NCBI RefSeq assembly: GCF_026262505.1
Contig: NC_067205.1
Span: forward strand, 6,200,001 to 6,264,000
Length of the DNA: 64,000 nucleotides
From: Trichomonas vaginalis G3
Taxonomy: Eukaryota > Parabasalia > Trichomonadida > Trichomonadidae
Reading direction: 5' to 3'
Shown here: one piece after another, positions 28,781-39,260 of the stretch
How positions within the stretch are numbered: position 1 is the first letter of the stretch
Layout: each line of letters opens with the position of its first letter
Made by a program: the position numbers and the translations under genes
Notes under the pieces: generated by a model
Databases searched by the model: none
What the model saw: the letters and a program-made list of their open reading frames with translations, nothing else
Told to the model about the DNA's origin: nothing

Positions 28781-28986
28781 TTATATATAATAATAAAAAT
28801 GTTTTTTTTCCTGAAAAGTGACAGAAAAGTGACAAAACATGAAAACATATATAATTTGTGAAAAGTGAAACATTATATAATGTTTTCGACCCAGAAGAAG
28901 GCTTCTTCCCAGAAGCAATGGAGGAAGAAGAAGAGTCCTCCGAATTCACACCAGAAGACTAACAATTTTCCGAATAAAAACTTCAT
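28781..28986. other. subterminal region of PA
   Basis: About 200 bases lie between the methyltransferase start and the terminal repeat. A conserved purine-rich segment (28880-28960) recurs in PC at 60475-60560. It can be read as a short acidic frame (FDPEEGFFPEAMEEEEESSE) without a start codon or as a short basic frame with ATG at 28879. I cannot decide whether it is coding or a subterminal signal. Repeated AAAAGTGACA motifs lie at 28815-28835. Confidence 0.4.
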
Positions 28987-29051
28987 TTATACTAAACATC
29001 TTCGGGGCTAGAGGGCACGAAGTGCCTGGAAGCCCCACTACCTTTTTTTTT
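28987..29051 (-). repeat. right terminal inverted repeat of PA
   Basis: Inverted copy of 4783-4848, with the hairpin GGCACGAAGTGCC and the CCCACTACC end followed by a run of nine T. Confidence 0.9.
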
Positions 29052-29256
29052 ATTTATCATGCAATTCTTCTTGCGACCAAAGATTTGAATAAAATTTCAA
29101 AAAATAAGATAGCTGAAAAAATAATATACGGTAGTGTTTACTAATAGATGAATAGTATATAAATTCTATTAAAATGGATTTGATCCAAAAAAATATAAAA
29201 CCAAAAATAATTGTTATAATTTAAATGAAGAAGTAATTTAAAACGATTTTATTTAT
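29052..29256. other. AT-rich spacer, no gene seen
   Basis: Flanking DNA outside PA; very AT-rich, no repeat or coding signal seen. Confidence 0.5.
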
Positions 29257-29800
29257 GTGCAACAAAATGTAATCAGGAATGACACATGCAGACCAACAAG
29301 AGTGCACAATGCACTCTTGTCGGTCAAAGTTCCGCATTCAAGTTATGAATGCGGAAAAGTATGCCATTCTGGGAGACATGCAGAGGCAATGTCTCCAGGA
29401 ATGACACATGCAGACCAACAAGAGTGCACAATGCACTCTTGTCGGTCAAAGTTTTGCAATCGTATTCTGATTGCAATAAATTGTCTCATTCTGGGAGACA
29501 TGCAGAGGCAATGTCTCCAGGAATGACACATGCAGACCAACAAGAGTGCACAATGCACTCTTGTCGGTCAAAGTTTTGCAATCGTATTCTGATTGCAATA
29601 AATTGTCCCATTCTGGGAGACATGCAGAGGCAATGTCTCCAGGAATGACACATGCAGACCAACAAGAGTGCACAATGCACTCTTGTCGGTCAAAGTTCCG
29701 CATCATTCTGATGCAATAAATGCCATTCTGGGAGACATGCACAGGCAATGTCTCCCGGAATGACACATGCAGACCAACAAGAGTGACAATCCGCTTTCTC
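29257..29800. repeat. chained-hairpin tandem array, left
   Basis: Four full units and one partial unit of about 120 bp. Each unit is a chain of three hairpins. Stem 1 is ACAAGAGTG with CACTCTTGT. Stem 2 varies between units: TTCCGCATTC with GAATGCGGAA, TTGCAATC with GATTGCAA, or GCATCA with TGATGC. Stem 3 is CATTCTGGGAGACA with TGTCTCC-x-GGAATG. Linkers are short and conserved. Frames without stops on both strands are a by-product of the repeat. The same units occur at 37616-38773. Confidence 0.9.
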
Positions 29801-31190
29801 CTTTGAAATCCAACATTCTAATCACATCTACATTAATAAATTGTTATAAAATACTAATCAAAGATCCAATACAATTCTACTATCTTATACACACATTACC
29901 AATGTTAACACCTCTTATAACTTAAATTATTTCATAAAATTTGTTTTTATATCTTATTATTTTCTCATAATGCTTCTAATACATCTCTAATTTCTTACAT
30001 TCAAACACCAATATCGTCATACTATCATAAGCACTTAATTTTTTCAAATTTTAGACTTAAATTTGAGCTACATTTTCATCATCATTTTTAGCCTTAAGCT
30101 TCTATAAGGTTATAATACATTATCGTAATATTCTAATATTTATGATTCTTACTACTCAATTCAATATAATCATATAAGTCACTCATAATCAGGAGCATAA
30201 TTTAAAAATCTATAGCTCATATTTTGACAATTATATATATAGATGATGCATATTGCAATTCCGGTTTCAACACGATCAAATGTCAAACCATGATAAAATA
30301 TATATCAATTTACAAAATATCGATTAACATTAGAATCCATATCTAATTCCATCAATGCACAAGTTGTAAATGCTTAATTCATCTTTGAGAAACGTGAATA
30401 GCACAATTTTATAAGATTATTTGTTGAATATTTAAAATATAAGCCAAATCGAATCTGCTGTATATTACTTTAGTTTATAATTGAATGTTAAATGTGCTCA
30501 GATAAATATTTGAGTCAGATATCGCATTTTCAAATTTCAAATTTTATCTCATGAAGTTAGAATTCATTTGATCATACAACATCATATTAGTCAAACTAGA
30601 GTTCAATCGCGATTCCAAAATGGAACAATTGCTTGTTTTATCAAAATGTTAAAATATTAATCTAAAAAACCTAATATCTAACCAAAACATTCTAGAAATA
30701 TCATATACAGGTATATGCAATCTAAATGCACACGAAATACTGAAAATTAAAAAGAATATTTATGAGATTATTAAATCTTATGCATTTCAATGAAGAGTCG
30801 ATAATTATCACCTCTATAGGTTATATATCAACATATGAGTTTTTGGATTGACCACTACTATACTAATGTGATCAACTTAATCTGATTTCTTGAATTTTCA
30901 TTTGAAGCATTCGCAGTAGTAGGAGTACCTTCATATATTAACATATTAAAAAATTGCGCCCAGATTCGCAGTTTAATCATGATTTTAAGATTGCATTAGA
31001 TTTCGAAATGCAGAAAAAAATCACTTTAGATTCCCTTCAAACTCTAAGCATAAGCATGTCTCTATATGAGGAAACTATTTGAGCTATTCATTTGGCGGCC
31101 CAAAAACTCATGTTGCCTGAGCGCAGAAAATACCAATTTTTGGACCCTGGGTAGGGGGTCATGCATGTTTTCTAAATGTTGGAAAAGTAG
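29790..31190 (+). repeat. long inverted arm, left copy
   Basis: About 1.4 kb of non-coding AT-rich DNA that matches, in inverted orientation, 36231-37600. Landmarks are GACCCTGGGTAGGGGGTCAT at the inner end, the segment CAATCTAAATGCACACG, and TTATTATTTTCTCATAAT near the outer end. Similarity over a sample of about 170 bp is above 90 percent by eye. The hairpin array lies at its outer side. Confidence 0.8.
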
Positions 31191-31500
31191 GGTAATCGTA
31201 ATAGAATTTTAATAATATATTTAAAGAGTTATGTGTTTAAGGGTGTAATTATTATTTTATGATATTCTTTCACATTTCCTGACAACAGTTTTATTTTATA
31301 TGTCTCTTCAGATCTGTATTGGACATTTTGAGTGAATGTCAGAAAGTGGTAAGTAATCATTTAAAATTAGCTTATACCATAAACAATATTTTGAAAGTTG
31401 CCGGATATTCTTTGTTCAGACAAAAAAGATGAAATGAAGAATATTTGGTAAATTCTGATTTGGTGATGATAAATTATATGAGGAATATAACAATATTTCT

Positions 31501-32479
31501 TCAAACTGTAAAAGAAATGTTTATTAAATTACAAGATAAAAGAGAAAAATTAATATATTTTGGTTTTTCATCAATATCTGAAATATGATTTTCTTTTCCA
31601 ATGATGAAGTACTTACAATAATCATTGTTAGATAAAGATTTTATTAAGTTTTTGATTTCAACTGATCCTGTTGTTGTTGGATTTTCTACATCAATGAAAC
31701 AATTATCAACTATGATTGTGCCTCCATCATATGCATCGAAATAATTCTGAGAAATGTTGTTATTTGATAAACAACAATATTTTAAAAATAGTGGTACATT
31801 GTTTGTATGAATTAAAATGTCATCAGTAATATTTTGGAAATTTGTTGATTCATAACTAATTGTTGATGTTGATGATGAACAAAGATAAGCAGAGAGACCA
31901 TAATATGAAGAATCATCTTTATTATCAAAAAATATTGAAAATAAAACTTTTGATTCTGATTTAAAATTTTCAAATCCAAAAATAATATATCCATAAACTT
32001 TTGCATGAGAAATATTTGAATTTGAAAAATTAATTTTTCCGCTAATTAGGTAAATATTGAAATATCCAATGAAATTTTCTCTTCCACTTTTAGTGATTGA
32101 AGATGAAAGAATTTTGTTTTGGAATGAATCTTTGTCTGAAACATCTGAATAACAATAAACTCCCCGATCATATGATGTTAATTTGGAAGAGTCACTTATT
32201 ATTCGATCTTGGACACATTCACCTTCACTGGAGAAGTATAAACATCCTCCATCTCCTGAATTACTACAATTTGTGAATTTGGTGGTGTCAACTAAGAGTT
32301 TGGTTGTTTCTTGAGATGTATGAAAACATATGGCACCACTTGTGATCTGGTCATCAAATAGGCAGTTGCTGACGTAGTAATTTTGATCTCCTTTAGAAAG
32401 TTTTTCTTCTTTTCCTTCCCAATTTAGTTTGGGAGGGTTTTCTAAATAATAATCAGTCCAGCCGCAATGTAAATTGATT
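31501..32479 (-). pseudogene. Pmp-like (parallel beta-helix) surface protein fragment
   Basis: On the minus strand an uninterrupted frame of about 325 codons runs from just after a stop near 32480 to a TGA at 31501-31503, and contains no methionine at all. It has beta-helix character with SGAICFHTSQETTKLLVDTT, then FTNCSNSGDGGCLYFSSEGE, later STNFQNITDD and GGTIIVDNCFIDVENPTTTG. The G-G-A-I/G-G-x-x-Y and F-x-N motifs recall the Chlamydia-like polymorphic membrane proteins known in T. vaginalis. It is a host gene piece lacking its 5-prime end, and no C-terminal membrane segment is seen. Confidence 0.6.
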
Positions 32480-33288
32480 GTTTATAACAAGCATTTGGCA
32501 CTAAAATATTATTTTTGGATTATTTATCGTTCCGATCAAAACGATAAATATTAAAATTGAATAGTCTGAAATTTTTTTGGTATTTTTTGATAAAAATTCC
32601 TAAATAAAACAATTTTCTGGCATTTATCATTTTTGATGACTGATTGATGTGATGACCATCAATAAGGCAATATATTGTCGCCTTCATTACAAGTAAATTT
32701 GATGATTCCTTTCATAAATTATTTTGATTTATCGAATTTGAGTTACAAAGTGTAAAGCATTGTCTATTCAATGTATATAGCATCTTTTATAACTATGTGA
32801 AGAACAATCATGTCTTATTTGTCATTTTTTCCTTCTTAAATGAAAAACTTCAAGTTAACATGAGCAAATTTCATCATTAATGACAATCAAATATTCATAT
32901 TCTATTTATGTTTATTATTTGTCAGCGTGCAATCTCTCATACTATCTGTTATTATCTCTCATTTTATCTTTATTTTTATAAAAATATATGTTTCGATTGT
33001 AAAAATCTAAATTATTACAACATTTGAGTTTCATTAAAAAGATTGATCGATTATGATACTTTGAATATATTATAAGTTCATAATTAATCTATCTTTAATA
33101 AAATATTCATAAAATAATGAGAAAAATAACTCATTGAAAGAGAGATTGCACAACATATATAAAGAGATATTGTACAGTGACTTAGAATAAATCTTGCATA
33201 GAATATGAATAAATGTAATAATAATAAAAAAATAATAGTTTTATATAAGAAACAAACAAATGAATAAAATTTATTTATATATAAATAG
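32480..33288. other. AT-rich spacer between host gene pieces
   Basis: No coding signal. A small hairpin TTTATCGTT with AACGATAAA occurs near 32523-32548. Otherwise I see only AT-rich sequence. Confidence 0.5.
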
Positions 33289-34557
33289 TTAAACATAGAG
33301 AGATAATCCGGTGCAAAAAAGACATGTGCCGTTCATGCAGCAGCGTTTGCAGCAATGACGTGAGCATGATTGACATTGTTCAGATGAAATAGAGCCGCAG
33401 ATAGGACATCGTGTTAATAGTTCGTGACGAAAATGTGGTGAAACAACACCAATAGATGTCCATAATGTAACATTAAGATCGGAGTCACTAGATGTAAAAC
33501 ATGTGTTGCTGTCGTGGATTTGAAGAGAAATGATTTTATGTTGGTGAGGACTTTCTAATTCTTTAATTTCGATGAATGAATAATCCGCTCGATATGATGT
33601 TAAAATAATATTGCCATTAACAAAACCAACTAATGAATAGCGAATAGATTCGGAATTAGATAATCGAAAAACACTAAGTGATGATGTCTTAGATTTATTG
33701 AATTCACGATGGGCGAGATGACTGCCATTGATACTATACAAATAAAGTGAAATCTCGGTCAAAACCCAGACAAGACCACTAGATTCATCAAATTTGGATG
33801 TAACAATGTTTTCTGAAAAATCAACTTTGCGGTGGATTGTTCTTGAAAATGCATCCCAAATAACAAATGTGGATGAATATGATGTAACAACAATACAATC
33901 ATATCCACATATGTCTGAAATAGGTTTAGATGGTAATGAAATGGCGGACAATGATGAAATCTCGGTAGGAATACCAAATTCGTATTTGATTCGGAATGAA
34001 CGTGATAAACAAAATGCGTAATCAACAACTAACAACAGGCCGTTCTCAGAAAGTGAAAAGCCAGTGCTGTAAACAAATTTTGGTGATGTACGTCGGAAAA
34101 CAACATTACCACTGCGAATAGATGTAACAATGATAGACATCGATGAAATGTCAAGTTGGAAAATCAAATCACGTGAACATTGAAGACGATGACTCATTAA
34201 TGGTGATGATCGGATACTTTCGCCATCAAAGATGACGTGCTTAGCTTTAAGAGACATGACTTGTGGAGTGATGATGTTGTGGATATTACAAATTGACTTC
34301 TTGTGCGAACTTGTTACTTTAAGTTTAGCACTAAATGAAACAAATTCTGAATTTTGGAATTTCTTCAATGAATTACAAAATGAAAAAATATGTTTAGAGT
34401 TCTTCTCGGATTCGAGTTTCTCGTTGATATGTGATGATGTCCTCATACCAGATTTGAGAAGTTCCGGAATAGACATGAACAATGGACTGATACATTCTTT
34501 AGAAATAGTAGGAATTTTATTGATGTCATAAAATGTTGGATGCTTGATTTTCTTCTT
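33289..34557 (-). pseudogene. WD40-like C-terminal part of a BEACH-type protein, with Cys-rich tail
   Basis: From 34557 the frame is open for about 422 codons; the first ATG is at 34482. The sequence starts KHPTFYDINKIPTISKECIS and has beta-propeller-type repeats: IVVTSYSSTFVIWDAFSRTI, LVWVLTEISLYLYSINGSHL, FTSSDSDLNVTLWTS. It ends in a Cys/His cluster, CPICGSISSEQCQSC, then RHCCKRCC, resembling a degenerate FYVE-like zinc module. A propeller followed by a zinc domain is typical of the C-termini of BEACH/WDFY proteins, large in T. vaginalis. Upstream, a run of nine T (34558-34568) separates it from a further 36 coding-looking codons in another frame (KAKRSNLTFCRFCAATKDLI), also without ATG. 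It is a host gene piece lacking its 5-prime part. Confidence 0.55.
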
Positions 34558-34776
34558 TTAAAAAAAAATCGAATTGCAGATCCTAAAAATATTAAATCTT
34601 TTGTAGCTGCACAAAATCGACAAAATGTCAAATTAGATCTCTTAGCCTTTAAATAGAATGTGAAAACAACTCAAGTTACACTCAATGCCAATGATGAACT
34701 CTAATTTTGTGTTTTTTGAACAATATCTAATTAGAATAAAGCATTTGCTCTCTTAATCTCATTCTGTTGATCATGT

Positions 34777-35706
34777 TTATGATTTATTTATTAAATTGAA
34801 TAAAAATAAAGATGAGAAAGGTAATGCAAAGTAATGATATTTGTAACTAGGACAATCAAGGAGATAGATTTGGGTGATTCGAATGAAACCATCGCCTGAA
34901 TGGCCCGTTTCGTTACCACCAAGAGGATTTGGCATATTACCTGTGCCATCAATCATGACGGTGTGATAAAATTGGATTCCACTGTAATGAATTGATGGAT
35001 CAAATGATTCTGAAAACTTCAGATTTTCTTCTGATTCTGATGATTCTAAAACAGCAATACAACCTTTATGGCCACTGATGAAGGAACTCCCTCCGCCTGA
35101 ACCACAATTTCCTGGTAAATATGAGTTTCCGCCGCCAAAATAGCCCCCACCACCTCCTGCATTGCCATCCGGTGTATGACCATCATATCGTCGAGATTCA
35201 TTTCCGGCACCGAAACCAAATCTTCCTTTAATACCTCCTTCGCCGCCTGATATTTGCGTACCACCTCGGCCATAGTTGCCAGTGCTATTATAGCCAATCA
35301 ATCCACCACCAGGACCACCCGTTTCGTAACAACCGTCACTTGATCCAGCGCCCGATGAAACAATAATTCGACTATTAAGACCGGAAAAGTCGCCATAATC
35401 ACCTGGAAGAAGTCGGATATCAGATGAGCCACCACCTGATATTTGGCCTGGACCTCCTCCACCATATGATGGAAAAGAGGCATTTTTATAAGCTTGTGAT
35501 CCTACGTGTAGGTAAAGTTTAATGGAATGACGGAATACAACATAGCCGCTTACGTATGCACTCCTGATTGGGTTAGATAAAACTATATCGTTTCCTGAAC
35601 CACCCCATAATTCAAAAAGATGATTTCCTCGTTTGAGGAAAACTTCGTAAGGAGTTGAATGAGAAGCATTGATACCTTTATATTTATATAATGTGGATGT
35701 ATTTCT
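34777..35706 (-). pseudogene. glycine-rich (ALK/LTK-type) surface protein, no ATG
   Basis: The frame codes for about 309 residues: YEVFLKRGNHLFELWGGSGN (the usual start of the Gly_rich domain), then long GGGGPGQISGGGSSD and GAGSSDGCYETGGPGGG stretches. Next is NAGGGGGYFGGGNSYLPGN with SFISGHKGCIAV, and a hydrophobic C-terminal segment (YHYFALPFSSLFLFNLI). The family is abundant in T. vaginalis. A stop lies immediately before the first codon (TTG at 35706), so there is no ATG and no signal peptide; the gene is a 5-prime-truncated copy or has lost its first exon. Part of it is duplicated at 3790-4337. Confidence 0.75.
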
Positions 35707-35709
35707 CAA

Positions 35710-36230
35710 TTATGAGTCGAATAATAAAATACTTTGTAGAAGTAAAAAAAATTAAAATTGACAGTCAAATAATTTTCAATGAAATAACCTTTTAATCAGT
35801 TCACAGAAATTTAATTGTTTTATGAATTATTTTTGAAATGTTTTATGAATTATTTTTGAACTTTCAGCGACTATTCTTATTATTCTACCTTATTTATTTA
35901 TGATATTCATTGATGTCAAAATAAAGTCAAGTTGAAATTTTTATGTAATTTCAATGTGACAAAAAAATGGTTTTAATTCTCAATGTTATATTATCATATC
36001 CTAAGGATGTTGTTTTGTCCCCCCGGGGGTTGATTGCGTCCCCCAAGTGGGGGACGCTGGGGAACAAAAATTGAGAAGCTTTGTTTGATGAAGTCAGAGT
36101 CTATTTGTAAAGTGTCAAAATAATTATTGATTACTGAAGTTCAAATATTATAATATATACAGCACCTCGTTAATATTTAAAATACATTTATCTAGTTTTT
36201 GTTGAATTTTCTTGCATTTTCAGAGAATTG
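35710..36230. other. AT-rich spacer with a GC-rich hairpin
   Basis: No gene. In an otherwise AT-rich segment, 36017-36055 contains a C-run/G-run and the perfect stem GTCCCCC with GGGGGAC around AAGT. A transposon end or terminator is possible, but nothing decides it. Confidence 0.5.
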
Positions 36231-37600
36231 ATACCCTATATTTCCAACTCTTGGAAAATTTTCATGACCCCCTACCCAGGGTCCTAAAATGGGTATTTTC
36301 CTCACACAGACACCGTGGTTTTTTGAGCCGGGAAATAAATAGCGCAGACAGTTTCTACATATAGAGACATGCTTATACTTCGAGTTTGACGGGAATCTAA
36401 AGTGATTTTTTTCTGCCTCGCGAAATCTAATGCAATCTCAAAATCATGAAGAAACTGCGAATCGGAGCGCAATTTTTTAATATGTTAATATATAAAGGTA
36501 CCCCTACTACTGCAAATGCTTCAAATGAAAATCTAAGAAATCAGATTAATTTGATCACATTAGTATAGTATTGGTCAAACCAAAAACTCATATGTTGATA
36601 TATAGCCTATAGATATTCATATTATCTACTTTTCATTGAATTACATAAGATTTAATAATCTCATAAATATTCTTTTTAATTTTCCGAATTCCGTGTGCAT
36701 TTAGATTGCCTATACCTGTATATAATAATTCTAGAATGGTTTGGTTAGATATTAAGTTTTTTAGATTAATATTTTAACATTTTGATAAAACAAGCATTTG
36801 TTCCATTTTAGAATCGCCATTGAACTCTAGTTTGACTAACATGATGTTGTATGATCAAATAAATTCTAACTTCATGAGATAAATTTTGAAATTAGAAAAT
36901 GCGATATCTGACTCAAATATTTATCTGAACACATTTAACATTCAATGATAAACTAAAGTACTATACAGCAGATTCGATTTGGCTTATATTTTATATAATC
37001 AACAATAATCCTATAAAATTGTGCTATTCACGTTGCTCAAAGATGTATTGAACATTCCCTACTTGTGTATTGATAAAATTAGATATAGATTCTAATGTAA
37101 ATCGATATTTTGAAAATTCATATATATTTTGTCTTGGTTTGGCATTTGATCGTGTTGAAACCGGAATTGCAATATATATCATCTAAATATATAACTATCA
37201 AAATATGAGCTATAGATTTTTAAATTATTCTCCTGAATATGAGTGACTAACATAATTATATTGAATTGAGTAGTAAGAATCATAAATATTAGAATCTGAC
37301 GATAATTTATTATAACTTTATATAGGAACAAGATTATAAATGATGATGAAAATAAAGATTAAATTTAAATCTGAAAATTTGAAAACATTAAGTGTATATG
37401 ATAGCATTACAAAATTAAATTTTATGTGGAAGAGGAAATAGAGGAATTAGAAGTATTATGAGAAAATAATAAGATATAAAAACAAGATTCTATTAAATGA
37501 GTTAATTTATAGAAAGGAATAACAGTGTGAATGTAGTAAATGAATGTTTTCATGATGTATTATTGAAATCTTAAGTTTTGTTAAGAAGATAATAAGGGAA
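36231..37600 (-). repeat. long inverted arm, right copy
   Basis: Inverted partner of 29790-31190. The inner end reads ATGACCCCCTACCCAGGGTC and the outer end is joined to the foldback element at 37616. Between the two arms lie 31.2-36.2 kb with three host gene pieces, all on the minus strand. Confidence 0.8.
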
Positions 37601-37615
37601 TCAAATTTTGTATTA

Positions 37616-38773
37616 GGAAGTTTGACCGACAAGAGTGTATTGTGCACTCTTGTCGGTCTGCATGTCTCATTCCGGGAGACATTGTCACTGCATGTCTCCC
37701 AGAATGAGACAATCTTCCGCATTCATAATGTGGGCAAGTTTGACCGACAAGAGTGTATTGTGCACTCTTGTCGGTCTGCATGTCTCATTCCGGGAGACAT
37801 TGTCACTGCATGTCTCCCAGAATGAGACAATCTTCCGCATTCATAACTTGAATGCGGAAGTTTGACCGACAAGAGTGCACAATACACTCTTGTCGATCTA
37901 AATGTATCTTACAATCAAAGACACTTTCATACAATCTTTTCGAAGTTAAAAAAAAAATTTAATTATTTCTTTCTTTTGTTTATTAAATCGCCTTACTCAC
38001 GTACTAATCTCTTTTAGAGACTCTATTGAGCTATCTCCACATATAAACCCGTGACAATAATACATATTTACTCTCTTCATAACAAGGTTTTTTACGGAAA
38101 ATATCAAATTGGGTAACTTGTGTTTATCTTGTTATGTGATTCATATTTTCACGATCTGACAGCAGAAATCGAATCAGCGGAGCCTGAAGAATCAGATTAC
38201 GTGGGGAAAATAGGTTTTGAACGCTTAGATAGGGATATAATGAGACTTTATGAGGTATGCTGTATAAATATAGCTTTTGCAATAATATGCCATGAGACTA
38301 GAATATGAAGAGAGTAAATATGTATTATTGTCACGGGTTTATATGTGGAGATAACTCGATAGAGTCTCTAAAAGAGATTAGTACGTGAGTAAGGCGATTT
38401 AATAAACAAAAGAAAGAAATAATTAAATTTTTTTTTAACTTCGAAAAGATTGTATGAAAGTGTCTTTGATTGTAAGATACATTTAGATCGACAAGAGTGT
38501 ATTGTGCACTCTTGTCGGTCAAACTTCCGCATTCAAGTTATGAATGCGGAAGATTGTCTCATTCTGGGAGACATGCAGTGACAATGTCTCCCAGAATGAG
38601 ACATGCAGACCGACAAGAGTGCACAATACACTCTTGTCGGTCAAAGTTTTGCAACCACATTCTGATTGCAGAAGATTGTCTCATTCCGGGAGACATGCAG
38701 TGACAATGTCTCCCGGAATGAGACATGCAGACCGACAAGAGTGCATAATACACTCTTGTCGGTCAAACTTCCG
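37616..38773. mobile_element. foldback element with 468-bp arms
   Basis: 37616-38083 and 38306-38773 are inverted copies of each other with few differences, separated by a 222-bp core. The outer parts are chained hairpins of the same kind as at 29257-29800; the inner parts (TTTTCGAAGTTAAAAAAAAA, ACTCACGTACTAATCTC) are unique. The core can encode 62 residues (38120-38308) with FHDLTAEIESAEPEESDY, but nothing identifies it. No transposase is present. It looks like a foldback or MITE-type element. Confidence 0.8.
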
Positions 38774-38975
38774 CATTCAAGTTATGAATGCGGAAGATTG
38801 TGCTATTCCTGCATATTTTCTACGAGCCTGCTTCATAAAATTGAATCCTTCTATCCAAATTAAATGCGATTTCGCTAATCTTTCATCTAAAATCACTAAT
38901 CAGAAGCATATTGCAAGTTAACTTGAACCGGCATATTCCTCCTATCCTGTCTTTCAGTTCTTTCTATCAGCCATG
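38774..38975. other. spacer, nothing recognised
   Basis: About 200 bases without gene or clear repeat between the foldback element and a tandem duplication. Confidence 0.4.
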
Positions 38976-39182
38976 GTTCACAAGGAGGAGAGCTTTCCGC
39001 CAATCAGACATAAGATTTGCGGCAGAGGAACCGGAAGAGAGCAGCTTGAAGCGGTAAGATGTCCGAATGCTGTCTCCCAGGTGTATCTGTCAGGCAAAGT
39101 TCACAAGGAGGAGAGCTTTGCGCACAATCAAACAGAAGATTGCGGCAGAGGAACCGGGAAGAGAGCAGCTTGAAGCGGTAAG
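38976..39182. repeat. tandem duplication, 123-bp period
   Basis: Two copies (38976-39056 and 39099-39182) of a GC-richer segment with CACAAGGAGGAGAGCTTT, GCGGCAGAGGAACCGG and AGCAGCTTGAAGCGGTAAG. Short frames through it have no family resemblance. Confidence 0.8.
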
Positions 39183-39260
39183 CTGTTTTCAAGTCTTTAG
39201 TTAACAAACTTATAACAAAAGACATCTAAAAAATTTGAAATAATTGCAAAATAATGCCGT

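Larger units (their letters stand above)
4783..29051. mobile_element. Maverick/Polinton fossil 'PA', both ends present
   Basis: This is an element of about 24.3 kb bounded by 65-66-bp inverted repeats. Its parts are a coiled-coil protein, capsid-like proteins, a CCG-motif protein, SF3 helicase, packaging ATPase, two KilA-N genes, repeat arrays, integrase, a phage-fibre-like spike, small amphipathic proteins and an adenine methyltransferase. No PolB was recognised in it. Gene order changes strand several times, as is usual for Mavericks. It carries a 0.7-kb DNA transposon insertion. About six to eight interruptions affect its reading frames, so it is a fossil. High similarity to PC suggests a fairly recent family. 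Confidence 0.9.

Noticed and set aside
28740-28949. Ser-rich minus-strand gene overlapping the methyltransferase start
   Set aside because: It runs antisense or out of frame through the subterminal conserved segment and changes between PA and PC; not supported.
4783-29051. Definite target-site duplication of PA
   Set aside because: ATTT flanks both ends, but the adjoining A and T runs make the exact border ambiguous, so no duplication length is claimed.
29257-29800. CRISPR-like array
   Set aside because: The unit is about 120 bp, is entirely made of hairpins, has no unique spacers of uniform length and no cas genes nearby; it is a hairpin satellite.
31812-32006. 64-residue minus-strand ORF
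   Set aside because: It is in a different frame of the Pmp-like fragment, whose own frame is open over the full 980 bp.
33794-34531. Plus-strand ORFs opposite the WD40-like gene
   Set aside because: Antisense shadows without domain resemblance.
38120-38308. 62-residue ORF in the core of the foldback element as a transposase
   Set aside because: Too short and without any catalytic motif; at most a remnant.
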